This document shows, piece after piece, positions 17,847 to 26,293 of a stretch of DNA of 56,084 nt. The notes beneath the pieces were generated by a model. It was not told the DNA's origin. It ran no database searches and saw only the letters and a program-made list of their open reading frames with translations. Location: the NCBI GenBank assembly GCA_016712675.1, contig JADJQR010000004.1, positions 1 to 56,084 of the forward strand, in the 5' to 3' direction. Origin of the DNA: a bacterium (GTDB lineage: Bacteria; Krumholzibacteriota; Krumholzibacteriia; LZORAL124-64-63). The position numbers were made by a program, and so were the translations under genes. Numbering within the stretch: the first letter of the stretch is position 1; each line of letters starts with the position of its first letter.

Positions 17847-18428
17847 TTACTCGACCCAGAGTGCCGCGACCTTGGACGTGCCCGACAGTCCGTTGGCGGC
17901 TGCCATGGTGACCGTGATGATGTGGTCCATGGCCTGCTGCAGCGAGGTCAGCTCGTGATTGAACGCTGCGCCGATGGTGTCGGTGCCGCCCAGCGCACCC
18001 GCGCCGGTATCGGCCGCCGCGACGTTATCGGTCGAGAGCTGGAACTGACCTTCGAGGCGGGCCGTGGTCGGGGTCTTCCAGTAGATGCGGAAGTCCAAGA
18101 GGAACGACTTGATGGTGTCAGTGCCCGCATCCGGCACCGTGAGCTGGTCGGTGTAGAAGGTCGTGCCGTTGATGGCGATGAGCGGTGTCAGGCCGAGGGC
18201 GGAAGCGTTGGCGGCCAGCGATCCGGCGACCCGGCAGTGGATCACGCTGTCGGCGCCCAGCTCGTTGGCCGGGCACTTCAGCGTCGCCACGGTCGAGGTG
18301 GCGTTGGTGGTGATCGTGACGTCGCTCAGGCTCTGGTCAACGCGACGACGGCAGAGCCGGAGGGCGGCGGCCAGCTCTTTCTGCTGGGCGGGCGGGAAAG
18401 TGCGGAGGAAGCTGATCGGGGATCCCAT
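17847..18428 (-). CDS. Beta-rich protein between TerL and portal
   Basis: A 193-residue protein with a short basic helix (LRLCRRRVDQSLSD) followed by Thr/Ala/Ser-rich strands, looking like a virion surface or structural protein. It starts one base after the TerL stop and ends three bases before the portal start. No known motif; its position makes a structural role likely. Confidence 0.6.
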   Translation of the reverse strand: MGSPISFLRTFPPAQQKELAAALRLCRRRVDQSLSDVTITTNATSTVATLKCPANELGADSVIHCRVAGSLAANASALGLTPLIAINGTTFYTDQLTVPDAGTDTIKSFLLDFRIYWKTPTTARLEGQFQLSTDNVAAADTGAGALGGTDTIGAAFNHELTSLQQAMDHIITVTMAAANGLSGTSKVAALWVE

Positions 18429-18429
18429 C

Positions 18430-19962
18430 TCACGTAGTCCTTCTGTAGAGCCCGAAGGTCTCCGGCGACATCTTCGCGCGGCCCCTCGGGATGGGTCGGG
18501 TGGTGGCTCGCTGACGGTCGGCCATCAGGAGATATCGCGTGGCGTCCATCAAGTGGTCTCTGGCCTTGATGACTTCCTGCTTCTCGTTGAACGAATAGAG
18601 CCTGTATTCCTCCAGCCACTTCTGGCAAGTGGAGAACACGCGCAGGCGGCCCTCATTGAGCATCTGGGTCATCAGCTGCAGGCCGGCGTAGACCGACTTG
18701 TCGGCGTTGACGATCTTCAGCCCGAGCTGGCGATAGAGGTCGATGGTCTTCACCCCCTCCATCGTCTTGCCGGAGTAGTCGCCGACGCCCTGGATCCACT
18801 CACCCTTGGCCTTGATGGCTGCCGCATGGACCGCCGGCGGAGCTTGGTGGCGGAAATACTCGTCGGTGATGTAGCAGGTGTCCGAAGACGTATCCCACGC
18901 CCCCCAAACAGCCGCGGTGCCGGTGGTTTCGTCCCCGTCTGCACCGAAACCGAAGTCCGCACCATAGATAATCGGCCAGCTCGGCGGGATCTGGAACGGC
19001 CGAACGACGAAAAACTCCTCCTCCACGGTGAAAATCCTCCCGCGACCGACTGATGGAATGCCCCGCATACGCGCTTCGCGCTCGTAGGGCATGGTATTGG
19101 CCAGTTTTATGCGTTTTTCAGCCTCTGAGAGGTGGGGGATATCCTCCCAGCCGCACAAAACATAGGTTCGACTCGCTTCTGCGCTATCCGAGCGCGATGC
19201 AGAGCCTGAAAATTGGGGTACGAACAGTTTTACGACGTCGGTAACGCCTTTCAGAGGCGTGAAAGTGAGAATCAGACGACCTTCACGGGCTGAACCGCGG
19301 AATCGATGAACGCATTCGTTGTAAATGTCCATCGGGCACTCTTCGTCGAGCCAGATGAAATGCGGCTCGGCGCCCTGAAACGTCTTTCGGCCCTGATCGT
19401 ACGACTTGAAAATGATTTTCGACAGCCCCCCGGTCTTGTGCCGGATCAAAATCCAGTCCAAACCGCCGTTGGTGTTCTGCCGGTAGACGACTTTGAAGAT
19501 GGACTTGGCCGGAAACAGCCCCGTGCCCTGCAACCCATCCTCCCCCATCAGCTTTGGCTGAATGATGTCGCGCACGGTGTTGATCGTGTCGCCCGCCACC
19601 CACGCCCGGATGGGGTGGTCGAATCGATGGCCGACCCACCAGTCCGGGTATTCCCCGGTCGCGTGGTAGACCAGCTCCACCCCGCCGCAGACCGTCTTGC
19701 CGGCGCCGTTGCCGCCCAGCAGCGCGCGGAACTGGTAGGTCGCCCCAAGCTCGTAGAACTCCAGCTGCTTGAGGTACTTGTCGCGCGAGAAGGGCCCGGA
19801 GGCCGGGTACATGCGCTGAATCAGCGTGCGGTCATAGGTGTAGCTGATCGCGTCCAGGGCGAACAGAAGCTCGGCGCGCTCGTCGTCGTCCAGCTGCCTG
19901 AGCGCAGCGGCGCGGATGTCGGCAGGGAGAGACCGGAACCGCTCGACCACCTGCAGGCTCAC
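18430..19962 (-). CDS. terL: Terminase large subunit (packaging ATPase and nuclease)
   Basis: A 510-residue protein with the two terminase domains. Walker A is GGNGAGKT (residues about 83-90) and Walker B with the catalytic acid is HFIWLDEE (201-208). The nuclease begins at YGADFGFG (about 333-340), with further acidic residues (CYITDEYF) downstream. It pumps DNA into the prohead and cuts the concatemer. It overlaps TerS by four bases. Length and motif order are normal for the family. No intein or frameshift is seen. Confidence 0.93.
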   Translation of the reverse strand: MSLQVVERFRSLPADIRAAALRQLDDDERAELLFALDAISYTYDRTLIQRMYPASGPFSRDKYLKQLEFYELGATYQFRALLGGNGAGKTVCGGVELVYHATGEYPDWWVGHRFDHPIRAWVAGDTINTVRDIIQPKLMGEDGLQGTGLFPAKSIFKVVYRQNTNGGLDWILIRHKTGGLSKIIFKSYDQGRKTFQGAEPHFIWLDEECPMDIYNECVHRFRGSAREGRLILTFTPLKGVTDVVKLFVPQFSGSASRSDSAEASRTYVLCGWEDIPHLSEAEKRIKLANTMPYEREARMRGIPSVGRGRIFTVEEEFFVVRPFQIPPSWPIIYGADFGFGADGDETTGTAAVWGAWDTSSDTCYITDEYFRHQAPPAVHAAAIKAKGEWIQGVGDYSGKTMEGVKTIDLYRQLGLKIVNADKSVYAGLQLMTQMLNEGRLRVFSTCQKWLEEYRLYSFNEKQEVIKARDHLMDATRYLLMADRQRATTRPIPRGRAKMSPETFGLYRRTT

Positions 19963-20624
19963 CAGCGGTCCTCCGCGTCCTCCGCTGGCGGCGTCTTCGA
20001 TCCATCCAGCGCGGCCTGGGCTGCAGCCTTGGTCTCCTTCACGCGCCCCCGGGCTACAGCCTTACCGCCGCGCACCGGCGGCGTCCGCGCGAGCACCTCG
20101 CGCTGGTGGTCGGTGAGGAAGTCGGCCTCCGCTGGCAGCTTGGCGGTCGGCTTCGCCGGCATCGGCGACTCCATGTGGGTGGCGTTGGACGGCGGCGCGC
20201 CGGCCAGCGCCTGCAGTGCCTTGTCCAGCAGCATGGTCACGCGCGCACCCAGCTCGCTGACGTCCATGTTGCCCAGGCTCTGCTCGGCCTCGATGCGCGC
20301 GCCGTAGCGCTTCGGCGCCCAGGCCGCCAGCAGCTTCAGCTCCGTTTCCGCGATCAGCCGGTCGCGCTTCCAGTCCTGACTTGACCCCGCCCCGCCGCGA
20401 ACGGTCGTGCGCAGGCGCTCCGCCATCGAATCGAAGCCGATGTCGCGCGCCTGGGCGAAGCGTTTGGCGAAGACGTCGTTGTCGAATCGCCACTTGCTGA
20501 CCTGCCCAAGCGACGGCTTGCCCGGCATCGAGCAATACTCAGCCAGCGGCTGCCCCGAGACCAGCCATTCGCAGATCTCGGTCGTCAGCTCATCGGACAA
20601 CTGGATGTTGTCGAGGAGGGCCAT
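19959..20624 (-). CDS. terS: Terminase small subunit (DNA recognition), Sf6-like
   Basis: A 221-residue protein with an N-terminal helix-turn-helix pattern (TTEICEWLVSGQPLAEYC, then SLGQVSKWRFDNDVF) followed by a helical oligomerisation region and a Lys/Pro/Ala-rich tail, as in the Sf6-type small terminases. It overlaps TerL by four bases. It would select the packaging site; a headful mode would fit the apparently permuted genome, though that is inferred. Confidence 0.85.
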   Translation of the reverse strand: MALLDNIQLSDELTTEICEWLVSGQPLAEYCSMPGKPSLGQVSKWRFDNDVFAKRFAQARDIGFDSMAERLRTTVRGGAGSSQDWKRDRLIAETELKLLAAWAPKRYGARIEAEQSLGNMDVSELGARVTMLLDKALQALAGAPPSNATHMESPMPAKPTAKLPAEADFLTDHQREVLARTPPVRGGKAVARGRVKETKAAAQAALDGSKTPPAEDAEDRW

Positions 20625-20628
20625 CAGA

Positions 20629-20937
20629 TCACGAGTTGATCGCCGGGCCGGTGTCCATGTACAGGCCGCAGGCGCTCACCGTCTCCGGCTTGTCGACCAC
20701 GTACACCGCCCCGCCCTCCAGTCGCACGGCCGGGATCAGCACGGTGAGCTCCACCGCCACCGCCGTGGCGGGGTCCGCGACCACCACCGGGGTGCCGCCC
20801 GAGATTTGCTTCAGCGTGACCGCCTCGTCGACCCCCAGGGCGGAGGCGCTGATGATGACGGACTTGTATCGCGACGCGTCGGCGATCACCGCTGCGGCGT
20901 CGGCTGTCGTTGGATTGAGTAGCGTAATCTGGCCCAT
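20629..20937 (-). CDS. Small beta-rich protein before terS
   Basis: A 102-residue protein with alternating hydrophobic residues and no charged coil, starting at the ATG at 20937 and ending four bases before terS. It contains KSVIISASALGVDEAVTL, which suggests a compact beta domain. Function unknown; the neighbours (tail fibre side, terminase side) suggest a minor virion component. Confidence 0.6.
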   Translation of the reverse strand: MGQITLLNPTTADAAAVIADASRYKSVIISASALGVDEAVTLKQISGGTPVVVADPATAVAVELTVLIPAVRLEGGAVYVVDKPETVSACGLYMDTGPAINS

Positions 20938-20962
20938 GGCCCATCTCCTATTCGGGACGTGT

Positions 20963-21466
20963 TCAGACCACTCGCGCAGCCGCAGCCGCGAAGCGCTCGT
21001 CGATATCCGCACCGCTCCAGCCCATAGCCTGGGCGAGCCCCGCCAGCATGGGGCTGTCGCGACTGTAGCGGGGTGCATAAAGTGCCTCATTCGCAATCGA
21101 GCGCTGCGGCTCTGGCATGGCGTTGACGATGGCTTGGATCCGTGCCCACTCGCCTCGCACGATCAGCTCGATGCGCGCCTTGTGTGATTCCACGGTCTGC
21201 GCTGCAGCACTGGCCGCCGCGTCGATCTGGGCCTGCAGGGCGTCGCGCTCAGCAGTCAGGGACGCCACCTCAGCAGCCAGGGACGCCGCCTCGGCGGTTA
21301 GTGCCTGATTCGCCGACAGGGCGTCGGTCAGTGCGTCCGGCAGCCAATCGCCGAGCGTCGCCGGTGTGATCGGCATCAGCGATCCGTCCGAGTATCGCGC
21401 GTGGGCGCCGCGAAGGACGCCGGTCGCGGTGTCGAAGCGGAGCAGGAGTTCGTATCGAACGGGCAT
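20963..21466 (-). CDS. Coiled-coil protein downstream of tail fibre, possible fibre-assembly protein
   Basis: A 167-residue protein: a short beta-rich N-terminus, then a long Ala/Glu heptad coil (TAEAASLAAEVASLTAERDA), then a helical C-terminus with aromatic residues. I take the ATG at 21466, which has a GAGG nine bases upstream, over a TTG two codons earlier. It follows the tail fibre gene, where fibre chaperones are often found, but no chaperone family motif is visible. Confidence 0.6.
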   Translation of the reverse strand: MPVRYELLLRFDTATGVLRGAHARYSDGSLMPITPATLGDWLPDALTDALSANQALTAEAASLAAEVASLTAERDALQAQIDAAASAAAQTVESHKARIELIVRGEWARIQAIVNAMPEPQRSIANEALYAPRYSRDSPMLAGLAQAMGWSGADIDERFAAAAARVV

Positions 21467-21476
21467 TTTCAAATCC

Positions 21477-22997
21477 TCACGAGATCACGGCACGATCGGT
21501 GTACCGTCGCCAGTCAGTGCCGTCCGAAAACGCGGGCACCGCGCCGCCGGATTCGTCGGACACGTAGATATTTGCGCCTGCGCCTGCGGCGGATGCGCTC
21601 GGCACGGTGGCGACGGTGTAGCTCTGATAGCCGAGCGGATTGCCGGCCTTTACCGGGCTGGTGCCGGCTGAGTTCAGATTCAGCGGCACGTTGTCCGCGC
21701 CGGTCCCGGCGGTTTCAGCGGCGAGCGTGACGGCAGTAGACGACGCGGCCATCGACCCGCGGACATGGTTGCTCGAATCCGTGTAGGTGCCATAGACCCG
21801 GAGCGTCTGCGCGGTAGTGCTGTCGCGCATAGCGATGATCCCTGCCGCGTCGCGCGTAAAGTAAGCGTCAGGCGTGGAGTTTGCCGCAGCGTTGCCAAAC
21901 CCGAGATACCCGGAGCTGATGACGCATGCCCCAAGCGCCGGGCGACCTGTGCCACCGAGGCCAGACGTGACTGCAAATGGCCTCAGGGTGCTCCCGCCGC
22001 CAGTCTGCACGATCATGGACTGCGAGCCCCAAAAGATGAACCGGGCAGAAGACGAGGACGACCCCCCTTCCGGGCCAGCCCCGAGGTCGGCGCCCCTCCC
22101 TACCGAGAATACGGAGCTTCCTCCTACCTGCAGGTCAAGCAACTTCGAAGTCGCCGCGCTCACCGTGTTCGTCACGTTGAAAAGCAGGCCGGTGAATGCG
22201 ACAGCGCCGGCATTCCACGTCTGAGAAAGGCCCAGAATTGGCTTGCTTGTCGTGACGGTCGCGCCGGTGACGGTCAGGCAGCGATTCGTATCGTCCCAAG
22301 CAGTGCCGGACATGCCGTCGAAAACCCCGGCGTTGTTGAACTGAACCTCGGTCGTGGAGCCACCGGGGCTACCGCCCGGCGAGAGCGCGGCAATCGCAGC
22401 CGCCACACCTTCCGGCGTCACCGCGCGTGCCGTGTCTGTGCCCGCCTCGGCCTCGGCAACGGTCGCAAGCTCAAGTGCCCCTGCAGCGCTTGTCGTGCCC
22501 GCCGGTAGTCTGGCTGCATCGATGGTGCCTGTGAGGATCGCGCCTGCGTCGATCGACTGCTCGTCGTAGGCCAGCTCCCCGTACCAGTTCGTCCCTCCGT
22601 TCGACGTGTAGAACCGCAGCACGTCCACGCCAGACGCCCGCAGCGTCGGCGCGGTGCCCCCGGTCCACGTCACCGCCCCCGGCCACGTAACGACCGCGGA
22701 GCCGCCATCCGTCAGGACAAGGACGAACTGCATCCCCTGGCCGGTTGCGGGTGGGTTGCTGAACGTGAACGTCAACGACCCCGTGATCGTCGCGGTGACA
22801 AACGCCCCGTTTGCGAGGTCGATCTCCGTGTTGCTGTTGATCGAACCGAGCGCATTGAGCGTGACGCCGATGCGGCTCGCCGCGTCCGCCACGTTCTGCC
22901 CGGTCCAGCGACTCGGAGCGCCAGACGAAGACACATCGACGGGGATCCGATCAGTCGCGGCTGGCGTAACTGCGGAGGCGCTCCAGATGCTCCCCAT
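21477..22997 (-). CDS. Tail fibre protein
   Basis: A 506-residue protein rich in Gly, Ser, Thr and Ala. Around residues 145-205 it has a repeat region typical of trimeric fibres (SIDAGAILTGTIDAARLPAG, then AVTPEGVAAAI). The N-terminal part, with the WTGQNVADAASRIG block, probably attaches to the tail, and the C-terminal half would be the receptor-binding shaft and tip. It lies between the lysis side and the terminase genes. No reverse transcriptase or diversity-generating template was seen near it. Confidence 0.8.
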   Translation of the reverse strand: MGSIWSASAVTPAATDRIPVDVSSSGAPSRWTGQNVADAASRIGVTLNALGSINSNTEIDLANGAFVTATITGSLTFTFSNPPATGQGMQFVLVLTDGGSAVVTWPGAVTWTGGTAPTLRASGVDVLRFYTSNGGTNWYGELAYDEQSIDAGAILTGTIDAARLPAGTTSAAGALELATVAEAEAGTDTARAVTPEGVAAAIAALSPGGSPGGSTTEVQFNNAGVFDGMSGTAWDDTNRCLTVTGATVTTSKPILGLSQTWNAGAVAFTGLLFNVTNTVSAATSKLLDLQVGGSSVFSVGRGADLGAGPEGGSSSSSARFIFWGSQSMIVQTGGGSTLRPFAVTSGLGGTGRPALGACVISSGYLGFGNAAANSTPDAYFTRDAAGIIAMRDSTTAQTLRVYGTYTDSSNHVRGSMAASSTAVTLAAETAGTGADNVPLNLNSAGTSPVKAGNPLGYQSYTVATVPSASAAGAGANIYVSDESGGAVPAFSDGTDWRRYTDRAVIS

Positions 22998-22999
22998 GG

Positions 23000-23404
23000 C
23001 TACTCCTCGATGCTCGAGCCCGCGAGGTAAATCGCGGTCAGGTCATAGTCGGAAAGCCCGAAGTGTGCGGCCATGTGCCGGACGTAGGTCGAAGAGCGCA
23101 CGACATAGGGCGCGGACATCCAGTAGTCGCGGGCGTGGCCTTCAAGCCCGAGCATGTAGTTCTCGAACTGCACCCGTAGGCCGAACTCGCGGAGCCCATA
23201 CAGGAAGCAGTGCATGGCGATGCGCTGGTGGGCCGGGAAGACCTGATTGCCGACGTCTGCACGCGATGTTTCGGCGACGACACCGTAGGGTGACAGGTCC
23301 ACCGTCGACAAATCACGCGGGAACGAGACATTCGGATGGTCGAGTCGCAGCTGGCGCTCGGAGTATGGGAACCGGTGCCCCTCGCGGATGACGCTCAGTT
23401 TCAC
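23000..23404 (-). CDS. Tail-associated protein of unknown function
   Basis: A 134-residue protein. I take the GTG at 23404, which overlaps the stop of the small gene before it (GTGA); a GTG four codons upstream is also open. The sequence is globular with many aromatic residues (MHCFLYGLREFGLRVQFENY). It ends two bases before the tail fibre gene, so a baseplate or fibre-adaptor role is plausible. No known motif. Confidence 0.6.
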   Translation of the reverse strand: MKLSVIREGHRFPYSERQLRLDHPNVSFPRDLSTVDLSPYGVVAETSRADVGNQVFPAHQRIAMHCFLYGLREFGLRVQFENYMLGLEGHARDYWMSAPYVVRSSTYVRHMAAHFGLSDYDLTAIYLAGSSIEE

Positions 23405-23574
23405 GGCGACCCCCACGTCACGTCGGTTCCGTCGCCCCAGGTAACACCGGTGCCGTCACCCCAGGTCATCTCCGCCGCTGGGCCGGTGGCCGGGTCGGAG
23501 GTGTACGCAAGCCCGAGGGCCAGCGCAGCCGCCAACCCTTTCGCGAGTCCTGCTGCAATGGCCCCGACCGGCAT
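23401..23574 (-). CDS. 57-residue protein ending in WGDGT repeats
   Basis: A short gene from an ATG at 23574: an Ala/Gly/Leu-rich hydrophobic N-terminus (AAGLAKGLAAALALGLAYT) that could be a membrane helix or signal sequence, then three near-repeats of TWG(D/S)G(T) at the C-terminus. It is coupled to the next gene by a GTGA overlap and starts three bases after the upstream stop, which supports it as real despite its size. Tryptophan-glycine turns of this sort occur in phage tail proteins, but I do not know this family. Confidence 0.55.
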   Translation of the reverse strand: MPVGAIAAGLAKGLAAALALGLAYTSDPATGPAAEMTWGDGTGVTWGDGTDVTWGSP

Positions 23575-23577
23575 GGA

Positions 23578-23964
23578 TCACACCCCCAAGGCGCGGAGCT
23601 TGGCGATGTAGGTTTCGAGAATCCGGTCGCCCTTGGTCAGCCAGAACGCGTCGAAGGCCTCGTCGGCCACGCCGACGCCGGCGGCGACCATGCGCAGCTG
23701 GGTGACCAGGGCCGAGCGCTTGTCCGCGCCGGCCACCCCGTCGATCATCGGGCCGAACAGGTCGGCCGCATCGGCCAGCTGCCGAAGGGAGTCGATCAGG
23801 ACCGAGTCCTGCGGCTCCCATCGAGCCGCCGCGTCGCCAAACTGGTTGAGCGCCTCCGCCCAGGCCAACGCACTCGCCTTGATCCGCGGCGGGTTGGGCA
23901 GCGCACGGATCAGCAGGTCAACCTTCGACCCGCGCCCGAACATCTTCTTCAGCCATGCGATCAT
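23578..23964 (-). CDS. Helical protein of unknown function next to spanins
   Basis: A 128-residue protein with a basic N-terminal helix (MIAWLKKMFGRGSKVDLLI) followed by several helices. The ATG at 23964 overlaps the Rz1 stop (ATGA), which is why this start is preferred over one 25 codons upstream that lies inside Rz1. No motif recognised. Confidence 0.6.
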   Translation of the reverse strand: MIAWLKKMFGRGSKVDLLIRALPNPPRIKASALAWAEALNQFGDAAARWEPQDSVLIDSLRQLADAADLFGPMIDGVAGADKRSALVTQLRMVAAGVGVADEAFDAFWLTKGDRILETYIAKLRALGV

Positions 23965-24263
23965 GGTTTGTCCGCCTTCTCTTGGTGGCGCTGCACGCAC
24001 TCGCGCAGCGATACGTACATCCGCATCAGCTCGGCCCACGGGCCGGTCTGACCGGAGACGTCTTCGATCATGGCATCCCCGCAGACTTTTGCGGTAGGGG
24101 TCGCCGGCAGTGGCGGCTCGGGCGCTTCGCAGCTCACCCGAACGTATTCACGGACCACCTTGACCGGCTGGGGGTCGGGAAGCGTCGATGACCTCTTGGA
24201 CGGCCCGCTGACGCACCCGCTGCACATCATCGCTGAGAGTACACAGACTGAGATCCATCGCAT
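23961..24263 (-). CDS. Outer-membrane spanin subunit (Rz1-like lipoprotein)
   Basis: A 100-residue protein with a signal peptide and lipobox-like end (LSAMMCSGC, with the Cys as the likely lipidation site), then a Pro-rich region (CEAPEPPLPATPTAK). It starts inside the Rz-like gene in another frame and extends past its end, the classic overlapping spanin arrangement. Together with the inner-membrane partner it would fuse inner and outer membranes at the last step of lysis, which implies a Gram-negative host. Confidence 0.78.
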   Translation of the reverse strand: MRWISVCVLSAMMCSGCVSGPSKRSSTLPDPQPVKVVREYVRVSCEAPEPPLPATPTAKVCGDAMIEDVSGQTGPWAELMRMYVSLRECVQRHQEKADKP

Positions 24264-24561
24264 CGATCGCCCTCCGAAGCTCCGCACCAATGTCCACGCG
24301 GCGCGCGGCGTTCGCCTTGAGCCACTCCTGCATCGCCGCCCGGTCGGCCTTCAGCGCCGCCTCGCGCGCAGCATCCTCCGCCCCGCGGGCGTAACTGCTT
24401 TTGATTTCATCGCGCAGGGTGACGATGACCTCCCCCTGCGTTGCGAGCGCAGTGTCCTTGGCGTCACTTTTGACCCGAAGCTCGCCGACGTACACGCCCG
24501 CGCCAAAGATCGATCCGACCAAAGCCAGCACGGCGAGAGTCTGGAGGATCCACTTGATCAC
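24148..24561 (-). CDS. Inner-membrane spanin subunit (Rz-like)
   Basis: A 137-residue protein from a GTG at 24561 (GTGA overlap with the endolysin stop). Residues about 4-26 form one membrane helix (ILQTLAVLALVGSIFGAGVY), followed by a long periplasmic coiled coil rich in Ala, Glu and Arg. It overlaps the Rz1-like gene by 116 bases in a different frame. Topology, length and overlap are those expected of an i-spanin. Confidence 0.8.
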   Translation of the reverse strand: MIKWILQTLAVLALVGSIFGAGVYVGELRVKSDAKDTALATQGEVIVTLRDEIKSSYARGAEDAAREAALKADRAAMQEWLKANAARRVDIGAELRRAIDAMDLSLCTLSDDVQRVRQRAVQEVIDASRPPAGQGGP

Positions 24562-25244
24562 GAGATGCGCCTCCCCAGGATCCGCTCGAGCTCGGCCGCC
24601 GCGGAGATGCCAAGGACTGCCAATGCGCGGTTGTGCCGGGCGGTGCGGTCCTCCATCCCATTGGGTTTCTTGCTCCCGTTGATCGCCTGGGACGCCCCGA
24701 GCAGGTCGCCCTTGTCGGCGTACTTGTTGAGCCCGTGCACATCCCAGACGTAGGACGTCACCTTGGCGGCGTAGCGCCGGCTGGTGCGGATCAGGTCCGG
24801 CTCGGCCAGCAGGTCCAGCCCGAGGTGCTTGCCGGCGGCGATGTAGTTGTCTCGCCCGGTCAGCTGCGGCAGCCCGCCGCCCCGGTACGCCCACCCATCC
24901 CCGGACCCCGGCCGGTTGCCCATGCGGCTCCCGTAGGTGACCTCGGCGATCTCAGGCTGCTTCGCCGGCTGCTTCGCCGTGCGCCCCAAACGCTCGGCCA
25001 GCTCCGGGGTGAAGTACCGCGGAAAGACAGCCAGCAGGCGCTGCGGGCTGTAGTCGAACGATTCCCCCAGGCGAGTGAAGCCCTTCGATTCATGGCCGCA
25101 CTGGGCCAGCCACAGCGCCCAGCGCGCCGGCGTGTTGAGTGCGCAATCCTGCCCCGCCTCATTGACCGGCGCCAGCCAGAGCGCGGCGGCCTCATCCCCC
25201 ATGCCGACCGCAGCTGCGAGCTGCGCTGCGGTGATGCGATTCAC
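24558..25244 (-). CDS. Endolysin, GH19-type lysozyme/chitinase fold
   Basis: A 228-residue enzyme from a GTG at 25244 that overlaps the holin-like stop. The GH19 hallmarks are present: an early catalytic region CGHESKGF (Glu near residue 52), LGESFDYS (Glu near 61) and the substrate-cleft block YRGGGLPQLTGRDNY. It would hydrolyse the glycan strands of peptidoglycan. No signal peptide is visible, so release through the holin is expected. Placed between the holin-like gene and the spanins. Confidence 0.88.
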   Translation of the reverse strand: MNRITAAQLAAAVGMGDEAAALWLAPVNEAGQDCALNTPARWALWLAQCGHESKGFTRLGESFDYSPQRLLAVFPRYFTPELAERLGRTAKQPAKQPEIAEVTYGSRMGNRPGSGDGWAYRGGGLPQLTGRDNYIAAGKHLGLDLLAEPDLIRTSRRYAAKVTSYVWDVHGLNKYADKGDLLGASQAINGSKKPNGMEDRTARHNRALAVLGISAAAELERILGRRIS

Positions 25245-25720
25245 GAGCCCTTCCCCTTGCCGAAGATGCGTCCCAACGCGGCCTTGATGTGCCGCGTCCA
25301 CGCCGTGTTGATGGCCTTGAGCGACCCCCATGAGAACGCGGCCACCGCGGTCGACAGCGCCAGCATGAACGACACGCTGCGCGGGATGACCTCGGCGCGG
25401 ATCATCTGGCCGGCCGCGTCGTAGACGGGGATCGAGAGGTAGTCGAAGAGGGCAGGGGAGAACGCGACGCCGGCCAGGGTGGAGATGCCCCACATCGTTT
25501 CGAGCGGCTCGTCGCCCTGGCCGCGGAACACCCGCGCGGCAATCAGCCCCCCGATGATCGAACCGATCGCAGCCACACCGAAGGCGCGATAGTCAGCAGG
25601 CGCGATGATCGTGCCGGTGGCCGCCATGGCCACCCCGGCGATGGCGATGTCCAGCATGTGCCCGTGCGGAATCGCACCGGCCTGTGTCGCTTTGCCTGTG
25701 TAGATCATGCGGCGCCCCAT
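25241..25720 (-). CDS. Holin-like membrane protein
   Basis: A 159-residue protein with about four hydrophobic segments: around residues 24-40 (IAIAGVAMAATGTII), 46-64, 80-95 and 115-132, with a basic C-terminus (GRIFGKGKGS). It is coupled to the endolysin by a GTGA overlap, the typical place for a holin. Starts at 25720 and at 25708 are both possible. The sequence does not match a named holin family that I can recall, so the call rests on topology and context. Confidence 0.65.
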   Translation of the reverse strand: MGRRMIYTGKATQAGAIPHGHMLDIAIAGVAMAATGTIIAPADYRAFGVAAIGSIIGGLIAARVFRGQGDEPLETMWGISTLAGVAFSPALFDYLSIPVYDAAGQMIRAEVIPRSVSFMLALSTAVAAFSWGSLKAINTAWTRHIKAALGRIFGKGKGS

Positions 25721-25723
25721 GGG

Positions 25724-26293
25724 TTAGCCCCGACACCAAGGGGCCCTGGGGTTCAACCGACAGTTCGCGCGCAGCGAGCCGGGCGGTGCAGCCGGCTTGA
25801 CCGGCGCGGGCGGAGCGGGCGCCCCGCAGGTGTAGGGGTGCGGACTCGGCAGGCTGCTGGCCCTGGACCAGATGTCCGGCACCCCCAAGCCGTCGTAGAG
25901 CTGCGTCGGGGATAGCCCCCAGCGCACATACAGCAGCTCCCCCTCCATTCGGTCGAAGGCCACCCACAGGGAGTTGGGGTCCGATGCGTTCAGCGGGAAC
26001 GCAAACGCGATGCCTGCGTCGCCGATGCAGGCGCCCGCGGGGGCAAACGCGGTGGTGTGGGAGCATGCCCCCGAGCAGAAGACATGGCCTGGGATCAGCG
26101 TAAGGTCCAGGGTGCCGGGGCACGCGATGTCGACGTTGATGGCATCCGCGCCGAACCGGGAGAGGACCAGCGAACACGACCCCATGGTGGTCAAGTACGC
26201 GCCGGAGGCCGAGGACGGGAGCGGGGACGGGAGCGGGGCCGCCTGCAGACTGCAGGCGAAGAAGAGCAGCAGGGTCAGGGCGAGTCGCAGCAT
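25724..26293 (-). CDS. Secreted Cys-containing protein in the lysis region
   Basis: A 189-residue protein. I start it at the ATG at 26293 because it opens a clear signal peptide (RLALTLLLFFACSLQAA, cleavage after AA); an in-frame extension 74 codons upstream belongs to another gene. The mature part has about eight cysteines and a GSCSLVLSRFGADAINVDIAC block, suggesting disulfides outside the cytoplasm, then a Pro/Ala-rich C-terminus with CRLNPRAPWCRG. Signal peptide plus disulfides points to the periplasm, perhaps host-surface modification or superinfection control, but no family is recognised. Confidence 0.65.
   Translation of the reverse strand: MLRLALTLLLFFACSLQAAPLPSPLPSSASGAYLTTMGSCSLVLSRFGADAINVDIACPGTLDLTLIPGHVFCSGACSHTTAFAPAGACIGDAGIAFAFPLNASDPNSLWVAFDRMEGELLYVRWGLSPTQLYDGLGVPDIWSRASSLPSPHPYTCGAPAPPAPVKPAAPPGSLRANCRLNPRAPWCRG

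Noticed and set aside
21477-22997. Diversity-generating retroelement acting on the tail fibre
   Set aside because: No reverse transcriptase and no template/variable repeat pair were seen nearby.
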